The position numbers and the translations under genes were made by a program. A model generated the notes under the pieces. It did not search any database. It was given only the letters and a program-made list of their open reading frames with translations, and was not told the origin of the DNA. From positions 1-56,490 of the forward strand of contig JAJPJH010000105.1 in the NCBI GenBank assembly GCA_021324335.1: a DNA stretch of 56,490 nt, read 5' to 3'. The DNA is from Gammaproteobacteria bacterium. GTDB taxonomy: Bacteria > Pseudomonadota > Gammaproteobacteria > DSM-16500. Positions 1 through 9,562 of this stretch are shown one piece after another (within the stretch, counting starts at the first letter, position 1; every line of letters begins with the position of its first letter).

Positions 1-329
1 AATTGCGCTTCATAAGGCCGGGTATCAATCTCAGCCAGTAATTCCCCCGCTTTGACCATTTGACCTTCGCGGAAGAGGATGCGCATCAATTGACCATTAA
101 TCTGAGTCCGGACCGTAACGGTGCGGGTGGGAGTAACAGAACCGAGTGCTGGGAGATAGACGGGGATGTCTTTGCTAGTGGCTTTCGCGACTACGACAGG
201 TGTTGGTGGAAGAGAGCGGTGGTTTTGTTTAAACGTTATGAATTGTCTGCTGATGCCAAGCGTGACCACGATGATGAGGACGAGAAGCCAAAAACCAAGG
301 CGACGATGATACGGCGGACGCGCTTTCAT
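1..329 (-). CDS. RND efflux periplasmic adaptor (HlyD/MdtA-like), 3' part missing
   Basis: Only the first 109 codons lie in the window; the gene runs off the left edge. The protein starts with a short basic stretch and one membrane segment (about residues 11-25, rich in L, V and I). A Pro-rich linker follows, then the typical adaptor barrel/lipoyl start, with [12 protein letters not shown] and then [15 protein letters not shown]. This matches the MdtA/AcrA family of membrane fusion proteins, which join an inner-membrane RND pump to an outer-membrane channel. ATG at 329 is preferred because an AGGAAGA motif lies about 8 bases upstream. An in-frame ATG at 353 would add 8 residues but has no ribosome binding site. 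Pump genes would be expected beyond the left edge. Confidence 0.8.
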   Translation of the reverse strand, partial: MKARPPYHRRLGFWLLVLIIVVTLGISRQFITFKQNHRSLPPTPVVVAKATSKDIPVYLPALGSVTPTRTVTVRTQINGQLMRILFREGQMVKAGELLAEIDTRPYEAQ

Positions 330-429
330 ACGAGAACATCTTCCTTTTTTCATAGGTGTTGAAATCTTATATGAAATGCGGCCGGTCGACAATTTGTATG
401 CTAAGGGAAGTGAAGTGGATGATCAGAAT

Positions 430-828
430 TCAATCAAGTTGCAATTCTGGAACAACAGATCGGATACGAGGGTAATCTTGATCATGGTGTAACAGGATAA
501 GATTATGTTCAATTGCAATTTGAGCGATAAGGCAATCAATCGAACTTCGTAGAGTAATACCTTTGCGGCGACAAGAATAAAATAACTTTGCAGCTGATTC
601 GTAAGTTAAAACTTCATCCTTTGGTTGAAAGAACCGTTGCGTGATCAGATACTCTTTTAATTGATTGAAATCATATTCAGTTGCAGCACCTTGTAATATT
701 TCTTGATAAATAATACTCGTAATTCCAAAAGGTATATTTTGCTCAAGAATCGAACTAAACCGCTGAGTGGAAGCATTTTTAACTTCTCGAAAATAATCAA
801 TCCAAATAGACGTATCTATTAGATACAT
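430..828 (-). CDS. vapC: VapC-type PIN-domain ribonuclease toxin
   Basis: 132 residues, the normal length for VapC toxins, covering one PIN domain. The acidic metal-binding residues are all visible: D5 in the N-terminal LIDTS motif, E43, D98 in SSIDCLIAQ, and D116 in HHDQDY. PIN toxins are Mg2+-dependent endoribonucleases that inactivate tRNA or rRNA when freed from the partner antitoxin. The gene begins two bases after the stop codon of the upstream vapB, so the two are translated as a coupled pair. All catalytic positions are present, so the toxin looks functional rather than decayed. Confidence 0.9.
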   Translation of the reverse strand: MYLIDTSIWIDYFREVKNASTQRFSSILEQNIPFGITSIIYQEILQGAATEYDFNQLKEYLITQRFFQPKDEVLTYESAAKLFYSCRRKGITLRSSIDCLIAQIAIEHNLILLHHDQDYPRIRSVVPELQLD

Positions 829-830
829 GA

Positions 831-1040
831 TTATTTTCCTTCTTTTCGAGTCCGGAGTTCTTTGTAGTTATAATCCTCGCGAATTTTTACTTTTCCTTTT
901 AATTCGCGTATATCTTTGCGCCGATGGTTCTCTACAAATTCCCGTAAAGCTAAATCTATTAATTCTTTTTTTGTTGATACTGACGCATAACGGAATGCTT
1001 CTTTAACCAAATTATCATCTAACACAATATTAGTACGCAT
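831..1040 (-). CDS. vapB: VapB-type antitoxin (DUF2191-like ribbon-helix-helix)
   Basis: 69 residues. The N-terminus MRTNIVLDDNLVKEAF is characteristic of the short VapB antitoxins paired with PIN toxins: a beta strand plus helices that bind DNA as a dimer. The charged, Lys/Arg/Glu-rich C-terminus would wrap the toxin. The ATG at 1040 is fixed by a perfect GGAGGTG site just upstream; a much longer in-frame reading that enters the divergent MFS gene is rejected. It is the first gene of the vapBC operon and probably represses its own promoter, which carries inverted repeats. Confidence 0.88.
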   Translation of the reverse strand: MRTNIVLDDNLVKEAFRYASVSTKKELIDLALREFVENHRRKDIRELKGKVKIREDYNYKELRTRKEGK

Positions 1041-1087
1041 ATACACCTCCATGAGTGTATTATAAGGTGTATGGAAAAAAGAATCAA
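1041..1087 (-). promoter_or_regulatory. vapBC promoter with overlapping inverted-repeat operator
   Basis: On the minus strand a -35 box TTGATT (1087-1082) and a perfect -10 box TATAAT (1064-1059) are 17 bases apart. ATACACCT (1041-1048) and AGGTGTAT (1065-1072) form an 8-base inverted repeat that spans the -10 box and the ribosome binding site. GTGTAT at 1055-1060 makes a second, nested repeat with ATACAC at 1041-1046. This layout suits autorepression by the VapB-VapC complex. That operator role is inferred; the repeats and boxes are seen directly. Confidence 0.7.
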
Positions 1088-1182
1088 TATAAACAGGGAT
1101 ATAGGATACAGCTTTACATCGGGAAAGGTAACAGTTACAATGCCATCTCTCTAGTCCTTCATTTATTAAAATAAATCTACTC

Positions 1183-2436
1183 ATGCAAACAATCTCTAAT
1201 AAACCAGCCCATTTTTTTATTGCGGCAGCCCCTCTTTTCCTCGTGCTTTTTATCGATAGCATGGGGTTAGGGCTCGTATTCCCTATTTTAAATGCGCTTT
1301 TATTTGACTCTAGCGCTCATTTTCTTTCTGCCCATTTTAGCGCGACCACTCGTAACCTTTTGTATGGCGTAACGATCAGCATATATATGTTCTGCTGGTT
1401 TTTTGGCGCTGCCTTTTTAGGTGATATCTCTGACCAAATCGGTCGTAAAAAATCCCTGATGATTTGCTTGCTAGGTGCTTTTATCGGCTATTTATTTTCT
1501 GCTTTTGCCGTCTTCCTCAATAGTTTTACGTGTTTATTATTAGGACGCATTATCGCTGGTTTTACCGCCGGCAGCCAAGCGATTGCGCAAGCTGCCATTG
1601 TCGATATCAGTGAACCACAGCATAAGGCGAGAAACCTTGGTCTTATTTTATTTTTCACTTCTTTAGGATTTGTCGTCGGCCCTATGGTAGGCGGCGTTTT
1701 ATCCAGTTCTAATTTAATTTCCTGGTTCAACTATGCTATGCCATTTTATTTTGCTGCTGCTATTTCATTACTCAATGCTGTATTGTTAATGGTATTTTTC
1801 CAGGAAACCTTTTTACGGGCAGAAACAATTCGTTTTAAACTGCATTACGCATTAGAAATTTTCATCGCTGCTTTTAAACACGAGAAAGTTCGTGAGCTAT
1901 CGATTGTATTGTTAGTGATGATATTTGGCTGGAGTGGCTTCTATTCTTTTATTTCTATGTATCTGTTACGTATTTATCATTTTGATTCTTTCACGAATGG
2001 TCTTTATATGGGGTTAATGGGAGTAGGTTTTGGTATCGGTACAGGTTTTTTGATTGATCCTCTCACTAAACGTTTTTCCCTCAAACAGTGTGTCATCGGC
2101 GGCTGTTTATTGACTGCATTGGGTACGATGCTAACAATCACTGCGCCGTCTGTTACGTATGTTTGGTTTTATGTGTTGCTCATTGGTATCACCATGGCGA
2201 GTGCTTATTCAACTATCCTAACTTTATTCTCTAACCAAGTAGATGAAGCCTCTCAAGGCTGGGTAATGGGTATTACGGGTGCTATTATGGCTTTTGCATT
2301 TGGAATCAATGGTTTTTTAACAGGATTATTAGCTAATTTTAGTCCTAAAATTCCTATGATTATTTCCACTTTAAGCTTGATGTTTAGTGCTGTATTAATG
2401 AAAACTTTATATAAATCATTGCCTAATCCTCAGTAG
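1183..2436 (+). CDS. Major facilitator superfamily (MFS) transporter, TetA-like
   Basis: 417 residues with about 12 predicted hydrophobic segments. The MFS signature between TM2 and TM3 is seen as GDISDQIGRKK (residues 80-90). The N-terminus, with FIDSMGLGLVFPIL in the first membrane segment, resembles the TetA/multidrug H+ antiporter group (DHA1). The substrate cannot be told from sequence. The gene stands alone: vapBC diverges upstream and a GGDEF-EAL gene follows 57 bases downstream. No strong ribosome binding site precedes the ATG, so the exact start is less certain than the frame. Confidence 0.85.
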   Translation: MQTISNKPAHFFIAAAPLFLVLFIDSMGLGLVFPILNALLFDSSAHFLSAHFSATTRNLLYGVTISIYMFCWFFGAAFLGDISDQIGRKKSLMICLLGAFIGYLFSAFAVFLNSFTCLLLGRIIAGFTAGSQAIAQAAIVDISEPQHKARNLGLILFFTSLGFVVGPMVGGVLSSSNLISWFNYAMPFYFAAAISLLNAVLLMVFFQETFLRAETIRFKLHYALEIFIAAFKHEKVRELSIVLLVMIFGWSGFYSFISMYLLRIYHFDSFTNGLYMGLMGVGFGIGTGFLIDPLTKRFSLKQCVIGGCLLTALGTMLTITAPSVTYVWFYVLLIGITMASAYSTILTLFSNQVDEASQGWVMGITGAIMAFAFGINGFLTGLLANFSPKIPMIISTLSLMFSAVLMKTLYKSLPNPQ

Positions 2437-2455
2437 TCTGCGTTTTAATTGCCCG

Positions 2456-2464
2456 TGTTATAAT
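2456..2464 (+). promoter_or_regulatory. Extended -10 promoter candidate for the GGDEF-EAL gene
   Basis: TGTTATAAT is a perfect extended -10 element (TGn plus TATAAT), 29 bases before the ATG at 2494. No good -35 box lies 16-18 bases upstream, as is common with extended -10 promoters. It sits in the short gap after the MFS gene. Confidence 0.45.
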
Positions 2465-2493
2465 AAAAGAACCAGGATGGGGCTTACATTTAT

Positions 2494-4686
2494 ATGAACG
2501 ATAAATCCGTTCTTTTAAGGCATGTACATCTACCGTATATTATTGTTGGTGTGAGTTATATCATTTTATCTAGCGTTTCTATTTTTTTAAATCAACATTC
2601 TTCGGGGATCGGTATTTGGTTGCCGAATGCTATTTTAGCCACTTTTATTTTACATGATGAAAAGAAGCGATTAAGTGGGTATCTATTAGTTGGGTTAGTG
2701 AGTGCTTTTGTTAGCAATATTTTTCTAGTAAAGCCTCTTTGGTTAGTAACCGCAATTGCTGTTACTAATACGATAGAAATAGTTCCCCTCCTGCTATTAA
2801 TTTGGTTGTTTTATCCTCAAACTAAGTTAATTGAGAAAATCAATTTGCAACCATTACGATTATTATTACCCCTTTTAATCGCTATCACGTTAGGATGTAT
2901 CTTATCAGCGATTGGAGGAGCTGCCGTGAGGGGCATAGCGCAGCCAGATATGCGATATTTCCAAGCAGTAGAGAGATGGTTCTCCGTCGATTTCTTGGGT
3001 ATGTTAACTATTTTACCTTTTGGAATATCCCTTACAAAGCAAAATATACGCACTATTTTGGAAGGAGAAAAATTGATCGAGCTTATTTTGCTCATTGTAA
3101 TGGCCGTTTTAATGGAATTTGTTGCTTTTGCTTTCGTGCCTTTCCCTTTCATCATTATGACATTAATTTTTCCCATTTTGGCTTTTCGATTAGCTTTTTT
3201 TGGCACTTCTATTTTAGCTATATTTGTAATAACAACTTTTTTAGGGATAGAACGCAGCTCATTATTTATGGTGGCAATCCAAAATCCAAGCATTATCAAC
3301 TATACTCAAACGATTATGAGCCTCACATTATTATCTATGTTTATTGGGGGTCTGTTAGCTGATCGATACATGTTAACCTTAACGGAATTACGAACATTAT
3401 CAGCAGAATTAAAATATCAAGCAACACATGATAGCTTAACTCAATTAATGAATCGAAGTGAGTTGGAACGGCAAGTGAAGGAAATTTTAACACGGCGGGA
3501 TATAAATCAATCCCATTTTTTTTGTTACTTGGATTTAGATCGCTTTAAGATTGTTAACGATTCAATAGGGCATATCGCGGGTGATGAATTATTGAAATAT
3601 GTTACCTCTGTTATCCAAAGCAAGATAAGAGAAATTGATATATTGGCCCGCTTAGGTGGAGATGAATTTGCTATTATTTTATCCAACATCTCTGAGCGAA
3701 CAGCTATTAAAACCATTAAAAATATTATTTCTGCTATTCGGTCAATAAAATTTAATTGGGGAAGTAAACATTATGAGATAGGGGTGAGTGTGGGTATGGT
3801 GCATTTTTCCCCTGAGAAAGAGACATTTGAATCGCTCATGGCTAAATCTGATGTAGCATGTTATACCGCTAAGCATAAAAGCGGTAATACTTATGCGCTT
3901 TATGAAGATGCGACGAGTGAAGCCTCCATTTTTCATAATGAAATTCAGTTAATTTCCGGTATTACAGCCGCTATTGAAAATAATCAATTTGAACTGTATG
4001 TCCATGAAGTAAGATCCTTAAAGAAGGATAATCTTTTTAATGGGTATTATGAAATTTTGTTACGTCTTATTGATGGGAATAAAATTATCCATCCCGCACA
4101 ATTTATCTCAACTGCAGAACGTTATAATTTGATGGTCAATGTTGATAGATGGGTTATTAGAAAAGTATTAATTGAATATGGTTCTCAAATTGCGCGTATC
4201 CCTGAGTTTTCATTTACGCTTAATTTATCGGCTAACTCTATTAATTCTGATCACTTTATTGATTTTTTAGTACATATTCTGGAAGAGACCCCGATTCCCA
4301 GGGAACGCATTGGATTTGAACTGACAGAAACTGCTGTTATTGATAATTTAAATAAAGCGGGCGAAATATTAAAAATGATACAAGCGTATGGTGCATTTAT
4401 CGCATTAGATGACTTTGGTAGTGGATTAAGTTCATTTAATTATCTAAAACATTGTCCAGTGAAATTAATTAAAATTGATGGCAGTTTTATTAAGATGATT
4501 AATAAGAGTGCAATCGATCAGTCTATTGTGGAATCCATTAATCAATTAGCACATAAATTAGGCGTACTCACGGTAGCAGAATACGTGGAAACCGAAGACG
4601 TACTTCATACTTTGCATGAAATCGGCGTCGATTTTGCACAGGGATATGCAATTAGTAAAGAAGTACCGATTACAGACTTACTTTAG
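2494..4686 (+). CDS. Membrane-bound GGDEF-EAL cyclic-di-GMP protein with MASE1-like sensor
   Basis: 730 residues in three parts. Residues 1 to about 300 hold around eight hydrophobic segments resembling the MASE1 integral-membrane sensor. A diguanylate cyclase domain follows with an intact GGDEF motif (about 388-392) and an RxxD inhibitory site (REID) just before it. A C-terminal EAL domain keeps the key signatures: the ELT form of the EAL motif near residue 607, DDFGSG near 638, KIDGSF, and QGY near the end. The protein could both make and degrade c-di-GMP; which activity dominates cannot be read from sequence. Its last 9 bases overlap convergently with sohB. Confidence 0.88.
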   Translation: MNDKSVLLRHVHLPYIIVGVSYIILSSVSIFLNQHSSGIGIWLPNAILATFILHDEKKRLSGYLLVGLVSAFVSNIFLVKPLWLVTAIAVTNTIEIVPLLLLIWLFYPQTKLIEKINLQPLRLLLPLLIAITLGCILSAIGGAAVRGIAQPDMRYFQAVERWFSVDFLGMLTILPFGISLTKQNIRTILEGEKLIELILLIVMAVLMEFVAFAFVPFPFIIMTLIFPILAFRLAFFGTSILAIFVITTFLGIERSSLFMVAIQNPSIINYTQTIMSLTLLSMFIGGLLADRYMLTLTELRTLSAELKYQATHDSLTQLMNRSELERQVKEILTRRDINQSHFFCYLDLDRFKIVNDSIGHIAGDELLKYVTSVIQSKIREIDILARLGGDEFAIILSNISERTAIKTIKNIISAIRSIKFNWGSKHYEIGVSVGMVHFSPEKETFESLMAKSDVACYTAKHKSGNTYALYEDATSEASIFHNEIQLISGITAAIENNQFELYVHEVRSLKKDNLFNGYYEILLRLIDGNKIIHPAQFISTAERYNLMVNVDRWVIRKVLIEYGSQIARIPEFSFTLNLSANSINSDHFIDFLVHILEETPIPRERIGFELTETAVIDNLNKAGEILKMIQAYGAFIALDDFGSGLSSFNYLKHCPVKLIKIDGSFIKMINKSAIDQSIVESINQLAHKLGVLTVAEYVETEDVLHTLHEIGVDFAQGYAISKEVPITDLL

Positions 4687-5694
4687 CCATCCTATCTCTG
4701 CTATTTTTTCTTTCAATAAATTTGCTACGGTAGATAATCGAGTTAAAAGTGGTTTTTTAACTTCATGGTAAATTTCAAATAAATTGGCTTCTTTGCTGCG
4801 CTCGAGTAAATAATCATCACTGGTTTTAATTTCATCAATCAGCTTTAATGCTAATGCTTGCTCTCCTAACCAATGTTCACCCGTTGCGACTTGTTGAATA
4901 TCAATCTGTTGGCGATAGGTGCAAATTAAGTTTTTAAATAACTGATGAATATCTTCGATTTCATGTTGTAATTTCTGGCGGCCTTCTTCAGTATTTTCGC
5001 CAAAAAGTGTAATGGTGCGCTTAAATTCACCCGCCATATGTTGTTCGAAATCAATGTGTTTATCTTTTAGAAGGCGATGAAAGTTAGGCAGTTGCACGAT
5101 GACGCCAATCGATCCCACAATGGCAAACGGTGCGGCGAGAATTTTATTAGCAACGCACGCCATCAGGTAACCACCGCTAGCAGCAACTTTGTCCACTGTC
5201 ACAGTGAGTGGAATATTTTGCGCCCGAATACGCATTAACTGAGCCGCTGCTAAACCATAACCATGTACCACTCCGCCAGGGCTTTCTAATCTCACGACGA
5301 CTTCATCAGCTGGAGTAGCAATAGTTAAAACAGCAGTCACTTCATCGCGCAGTGATGTCACTGCAGAAGCTTTCATATCCCCGTTAAAGTTTAAGACATA
5401 GATATTTTTAAGTCTGTCCGCAGATTGTTCAATGGATTTTTGTTTGGCTTTTTCTTCTTGTTTTTTATTTTTTAAAAATTGTTTGAAATGTTTTTTGGGT
5501 AATATTTCAGCTAATAATTCTTCTTTCGTTTCTGCATAATGTTTATTGAGATTTTTAATCTGTAATTTACCTTTCGCTTTGTCCTTTGCTTTAGCAATTA
5601 AGGCGAAAAAAGCGCCTAATAGCACGAGAATTAAAAGTACAATAATCAAAGCTTTTGCCGTAAATAACGCTAATTCGATAATAGCATTTAACAT
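4678..5694 (-). CDS. sohB: SohB, inner-membrane S49 family serine protease
   Basis: 338 residues, close to the E. coli SohB length. An N-terminal membrane anchor (about residues 12-33) is followed by a charged, Lys/Glu-rich linker and the S49 (protease IV/SppA-like) catalytic core. The nucleophile is S173 in AASGGYLMA and the general-base lysine is probably K225 in GEFKRTITLFGE. S49 proteases of this type act on membrane-associated or signal-peptide substrates on the periplasmic side. The gene lies 8 bases downstream of the DedA-PAP2 gene and ends the minus-strand block that starts at dacA. Confidence 0.9.
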   Translation of the reverse strand: MLNAIIELALFTAKALIIVLLILVLLGAFFALIAKAKDKAKGKLQIKNLNKHYAETKEELLAEILPKKHFKQFLKNKKQEEKAKQKSIEQSADRLKNIYVLNFNGDMKASAVTSLRDEVTAVLTIATPADEVVVRLESPGGVVHGYGLAAAQLMRIRAQNIPLTVTVDKVAASGGYLMACVANKILAAPFAIVGSIGVIVQLPNFHRLLKDKHIDFEQHMAGEFKRTITLFGENTEEGRQKLQHEIEDIHQLFKNLICTYRQQIDIQQVATGEHWLGEQALALKLIDEIKTSDDYLLERSKEANLFEIYHEVKKPLLTRLSTVANLLKEKIAEIGWLK

Positions 5695-5702
5695 ATGGGT
5701 TC

Positions 5703-7721
5703 CTAGTGTTTTTCTCGAATTAATAATATTTTTTGATCAATGGTTTTATCGTGAGGCATTGGCAACGTAAGAACGATAATTTTCCATTGCCAATACTGAG
5801 ATTTATCTTGTGGAAATATCATCGCAGGATCCGTGACGGAAGAATTTTGTTTTCTGAATAGCCAGCTGTAAGAGCGTGGAACATTTCCTATTGTTCCCAC
5901 CCATAAAGGTTGATTGGTTTCTTTGATAATACGGTTAGAAGCCCATAAGCGCAGCACTAATAATTTCTTTCCGCCGTTGGGGCGTTTAGCCAAAATCAGC
6001 TCAGGTTTTTTATCGAGGTACTGTGGGGAAACCATGGGTAAATATTCAGCGCTTTTGATATCGGCCATTCTATGCAACGTACTAATCCAATCACGAGCAG
6101 GCGGTGTACTCCATCCCCATTTCAACAAGGTTTCTCTGATTTGTTTCAAATCGCCTGCCCATTCAATATTAATATTTTGTGAAGGGAAGCCGAATAAACT
6201 TACATGGGAAGCGGGGATACCCTCATCTTTTTGCCACCATTCAGCCAAGTCTAGGGTAGTCGTTGGCCAGTTAAGCAATGCGTAATTTGCTCTTAATTCG
6301 GTAATGTGCCGTTGATAAAAAAAAGTGTAACTCACTATCAGTGATAAGCCGCAAATAAGCGAGATGCCAATAAGGCTAATAGGTTTTTCAGAATGGCGCC
6401 GGAAAGAGAGAATAACCAGCATGAGGATGGCGGCACTCAATAGCCACGCAGCTAAGATATCCGTAAACCAATGTGCCCCTAGATAAAGACGGGAAAGGCT
6501 GATCAGGAAGACGAGAAAAGCGGCTGGGAGGTAGACAGCCCAGCGCCGTTTTGAGGACATAGTAGTCGCAATCATAAAGGCAATGCCCATATAAATAGTG
6601 GCCGCAAGCGTCGTGTGACCACTGGGCATAGAGAAGGTTTCAGGGCTGTTGGCGATGCCCCAAGGGCGGATAGTTTGGGTAAGATGCTTAAAGACAAAAA
6701 TGCTACCCGCCGCCAGAAAACCCAGCGCAAAGATATGGCAAGCAGCACGTAAACGCTTGGTGATAATAAACCACAGGAATAGGACAGCAGCGACAGGTAT
6801 AATGACTTCTTTTTGGCCAAGTAAGGTAATATCCAGCATGATAGTATCCGCAAGTGGATTGCGAATACCCCGGAATAAATGAAAGAGGGCATCATTGACT
6901 AAGACATGTGCTGGCCCTACCCATTTGACGTAGAAAATAAGACATAAAAATAAGATGCTTGTCAGTAAAAAATAAAAGGCGAGGATTAATTGACCATAAT
7001 ATTTTTGCGGGTTGTGATGCCTTAGTAAGACGGTTGCAAGGGAAAAATGACGGGATTTTTTGAGGGATTCCCAGAGATGAATGAGGATTTGTTCTGTTTG
7101 ATGGCTGAGGAGTTGAAAAGCTTTATAAGCTGTCCAAACACAGAGGATAATAAAAAGAAAAATGAGAAACAGGACCAGAATCACATGAATAGCAATATCA
7201 GGCGGCAACTCGGTGGAGGCCGCACCGAGCAATATGCCCGGCAGCATATAGGCAGGCGCCCAGCCAATGGCAGAAGTGACATTTGCAATCGTAAATTGGA
7301 GAGGCTTCATCCCTAGCATTCCCGCAACCAGCGGGACAAGTGCGCGAACGGGTCCGACAAATCGCCCGATGAATACACTCATGACGCCATATTTATGAAC
7401 AAATGTTTCCCCTTTTTGCAAAACAGCGGGGTTGTTTTTAAATGGCCAGAGCCGATGAAGTCGTTCCTTGAAGTAGTGGCCTATCCAATAACTAATCCCA
7501 TCACCAACAATCGCCCCTAGCATAGCCCAAAGGATAGTTGCCCAAAGAGGAATAATGCCTGCTCCAGCTAAGGTCCCGATCGCTGTCATCGTGATCGAAC
7601 CGGGGACGATGGTGCCGACAATTGCCACCGATTCTGCAGCCGAAATGATAAACGTTGCAATACCTGCCCATTGAGGATTGGCATTGAGCCATTGTAATAA
7701 GGGACTAACAATGTCCGACAT
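5703..7721 (-). CDS. DedA - PAP2 phosphatase - LssY C-terminal domain fusion
   Basis: 672 residues with three domains. Residues 1 to about 190 are a DedA/SNARE-associated membrane domain (GDGISYWIGH and the FIGRFVGPVRAL motif); DedA proteins act in undecaprenyl-phosphate or phospholipid translocation. Residues about 240-450 are a PAP2 lipid phosphatase with all three motifs: K-x6-RP near 344-352, PSGH near 366-369, and SRLYLGAHWFTD near 410-422. The soluble C-terminal domain from about 480 resembles the LssY C-terminal domain of Legionella. A role in recycling undecaprenyl pyrophosphate or dephosphorylating lipids is likely but inferred. It overlaps lipA by one base. Confidence 0.87.
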   Translation of the reverse strand: MSDIVSPLLQWLNANPQWAGIATFIISAAESVAIVGTIVPGSITMTAIGTLAGAGIIPLWATILWAMLGAIVGDGISYWIGHYFKERLHRLWPFKNNPAVLQKGETFVHKYGVMSVFIGRFVGPVRALVPLVAGMLGMKPLQFTIANVTSAIGWAPAYMLPGILLGAASTELPPDIAIHVILVLFLIFLFIILCVWTAYKAFQLLSHQTEQILIHLWESLKKSRHFSLATVLLRHHNPQKYYGQLILAFYFLLTSILFLCLIFYVKWVGPAHVLVNDALFHLFRGIRNPLADTIMLDITLLGQKEVIIPVAAVLFLWFIITKRLRAACHIFALGFLAAGSIFVFKHLTQTIRPWGIANSPETFSMPSGHTTLAATIYMGIAFMIATTMSSKRRWAVYLPAAFLVFLISLSRLYLGAHWFTDILAAWLLSAAILMLVILSFRRHSEKPISLIGISLICGLSLIVSYTFFYQRHITELRANYALLNWPTTTLDLAEWWQKDEGIPASHVSLFGFPSQNINIEWAGDLKQIRETLLKWGWSTPPARDWISTLHRMADIKSAEYLPMVSPQYLDKKPELILAKRPNGGKKLLVLRLWASNRIIKETNQPLWVGTIGNVPRSYSWLFRKQNSSVTDPAMIFPQDKSQYWQWKIIVLTLPMPHDKTIDQKILLIREKH

Positions 7722-8671
7722 TAACTTACCTCTTCTCCTGCAGCTTGCTTATCTGCATGATAGGAGGATCTGACAAGAGGACCGCTGGCAACATTCATAA
7801 AACCAAGTTCCTTGGCTATCTCTCCCAATTGTTTGAATTCCTCAGGGGTGACATAACGCGCAACAGGTAAGTGATAACGACTAGGTTGCAGGTATTGTCC
7901 TAAGGTCACCATTTCTACATCATGCGCACGTAGATCACGCAATGTTTGTTCAATCTCGTCATTAGTTTCACCCAAGCCTAACATGATACCGGATTTGGTG
8001 GGAATACCAGGGAAACGCTTTTTAAATGCTTGCAGTAAGCGTAAAGAATGCGCGTAATCTGAACCGGGACGGGCTTGTTTATAAAGTCGTGGGACAGTTT
8101 CAATATTGTGATTGAAGACATCGGGCAACGCTTTGCCGGTTTCATCTAGGGCGACATCCATCCTGCCGCGATAATCAGGAACGAGAATTTCAATTTTAAT
8201 AGCAGGTGATTTTTCGCGTATGGCTTGAATGCAGGCTGTAAAGTGGCTAGCACCGCCGTCACGTAAGTCATCTCGGTCCACGGAAGTGATGACAACATAG
8301 CGCAATTCCATTTGAGCAATGGTGTTGGCTAAGTGAATAGGCTCATTAGGATCCAGCGGATCAGGACGGCCATGGGCGACATCGCAAAAACTGCAGCGGC
8401 GCGTGCACTTGTCTCCCATGATCATGAAGGTTGCTGTGCCATGGCTAAAGCATTCCGGCAGGTTAGGGCAGGATGCTTCTTCGCAAACGGTTACAAGATT
8501 ATTTGCTCGTAATAATTGTTTCATTTGACTGACCGCAGGTGAAGCAGGAATGCGTACACGAATCCAATCTGGCTTGCGCAGCGGATTTTCTGTCATATCG
8601 ATTTTGATAGGGATACGCGCAAGTTTCTCGGCGCCGCGTTGTTTAGTTGTATGGGATGATTTATTTTCCAT
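7721..8671 (-). CDS. lipA: Lipoyl synthase (radical SAM)
   Basis: 316 residues. LipA inserts two sulfur atoms into protein-bound octanoyl groups, completing lipoyl cofactors on pyruvate and 2-oxoglutarate dehydrogenase E2 subunits and GcvH. The two [4Fe-4S] clusters are both visible: the auxiliary cluster ligands C63, C68 and C74 (CEEASC...PEC), and the radical SAM CxxxCxxC at C89, C93 and C96. The conserved RSSYHA close to the C-terminus supplies the serine ligand of the auxiliary cluster. It follows lipB by 4 bases in the conserved ybeD-lipB-lipA order. Confidence 0.97.
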   Translation of the reverse strand: MENKSSHTTKQRGAEKLARIPIKIDMTENPLRKPDWIRVRIPASPAVSQMKQLLRANNLVTVCEEASCPNLPECFSHGTATFMIMGDKCTRRCSFCDVAHGRPDPLDPNEPIHLANTIAQMELRYVVITSVDRDDLRDGGASHFTACIQAIREKSPAIKIEILVPDYRGRMDVALDETGKALPDVFNHNIETVPRLYKQARPGSDYAHSLRLLQAFKKRFPGIPTKSGIMLGLGETNDEIEQTLRDLRAHDVEMVTLGQYLQPSRYHLPVARYVTPEEFKQLGEIAKELGFMNVASGPLVRSSYHADKQAAGEEVS

Positions 8672-8675
8672 TGCG

Positions 8676-9308
8676 TTATTCCACCTGATAATTCGCGCTA
8701 GTATAACCTAAATTTTTCATTAAATAATTGACTAACTTACTTCCTGTTTCAAAAACGCTATCGACTTTAACTAATTCAGCCAATTGAACCATTTGTAACC
8801 CAGAAAAACCACAGGGGTTGATTTGACTAAACGGCGTTAAATCCATATCAACATTAAAGGCAAGGCCATGATAAGAACAGCCTTTGCGAATTCGTAATCC
8901 GAGGGAGCAAATTTTTTTACCATCGACGTAAACCCCAGGTGCTTCCCGCTTAGCTTGGGCAATAATGTCATTTGCTGCAAGAAGGTCGATGATGGATTGT
9001 TCCAATCGGGTGACAAGGTCGCGTACAGTGAGTTTTTTTCGCTTCAGATCAATTAATACATACACCATTAATTGGCCTGGCCCGTGATAAGTAACTTGGC
9101 CGCCTCGATCCGTTTGGATAACAGGGATAGAACCGGGGGTTAAAATATGCTCTGCTTTACCATTCTGACCTTGGGTGAAAACAGGCTCATGCTCTAGCAA
9201 CCAAACTTCATCCAACGTGTGTTCTGTACGTTGTTGAGTGAATTGCTGCATAGCCTGCCAGCTATGGAGATAATTTTGCCGGCCCAGCCAGCGAACGAAT
9301 ACATTCAT
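8676..9308 (-). CDS. lipB: Octanoyltransferase LipB
   Basis: 210 residues, the usual family length. LipB moves the octanoyl group from acyl carrier protein to lipoyl domains, providing the substrate for LipA. Visible signatures are [12 protein letters not shown] (residues 68-79), the catalytic lysine in GKKICSLG (131/132), and the catalytic cysteine C166 in NPCGFSG. The ATG overlaps the ybeD stop codon (ATGA), indicating translational coupling. Confidence 0.96.
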   Translation of the reverse strand: MNVFVRWLGRQNYLHSWQAMQQFTQQRTEHTLDEVWLLEHEPVFTQGQNGKAEHILTPGSIPVIQTDRGGQVTYHGPGQLMVYVLIDLKRKKLTVRDLVTRLEQSIIDLLAANDIIAQAKREAPGVYVDGKKICSLGLRIRKGCSYHGLAFNVDMDLTPFSQINPCGFSGLQMVQLAELVKVDSVFETGSKLVNYLMKNLGYTSANYQVE

Positions 9309-9559
9309 AATGTCATGATCACTTGATTACACGCAGAAAGGTCTTGATAAATTCGGTCGAGTTGTTCTTTCGATTCAACATGCACCGTAATAGTCATCGC
9401 AGCATATTTTTGGCCTTTGCTAGGACGTGTTTGGATCATACGGTCAGAGAAATTAGAGACGTGTTTGTGGATGATACCCAAAACAGTTGTCTCAAATTCT
9501 TCTGACGCAGCACCAAATACTTTAATGGTAAAGTCGCATGGAAACGTCAGTAAGGTCAT
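9305..9559 (-). CDS. ybeD: YbeD/DUF493 family small protein
   Basis: 84 residues matching the YbeD (DUF493) family, a small ferredoxin-like ACT-type fold found between dacA and lipB in many gammaproteobacteria. Family traits seen are [11 protein letters not shown] at the N-terminus and the KYAAMTITV strand. A regulatory role linked to lipoate synthesis has been proposed for the family, but no biochemical activity is established. It lies 3 bases after dacA and overlaps lipB by 4 bases. Confidence 0.92.
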   Translation of the reverse strand: MTLLTFPCDFTIKVFGAASEEFETTVLGIIHKHVSNFSDRMIQTRPSKGQKYAAMTITVHVESKEQLDRIYQDLSACNQVIMTL

Positions 9560-9562
9560 GGC

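Noticed and set aside
831..1262. A 143-residue version of the VapB antitoxin
   Set aside because: The first 74 codons overlap the divergent MFS gene and the promoter. The ATG at 1040 with GGAGGTG is clearly the start.
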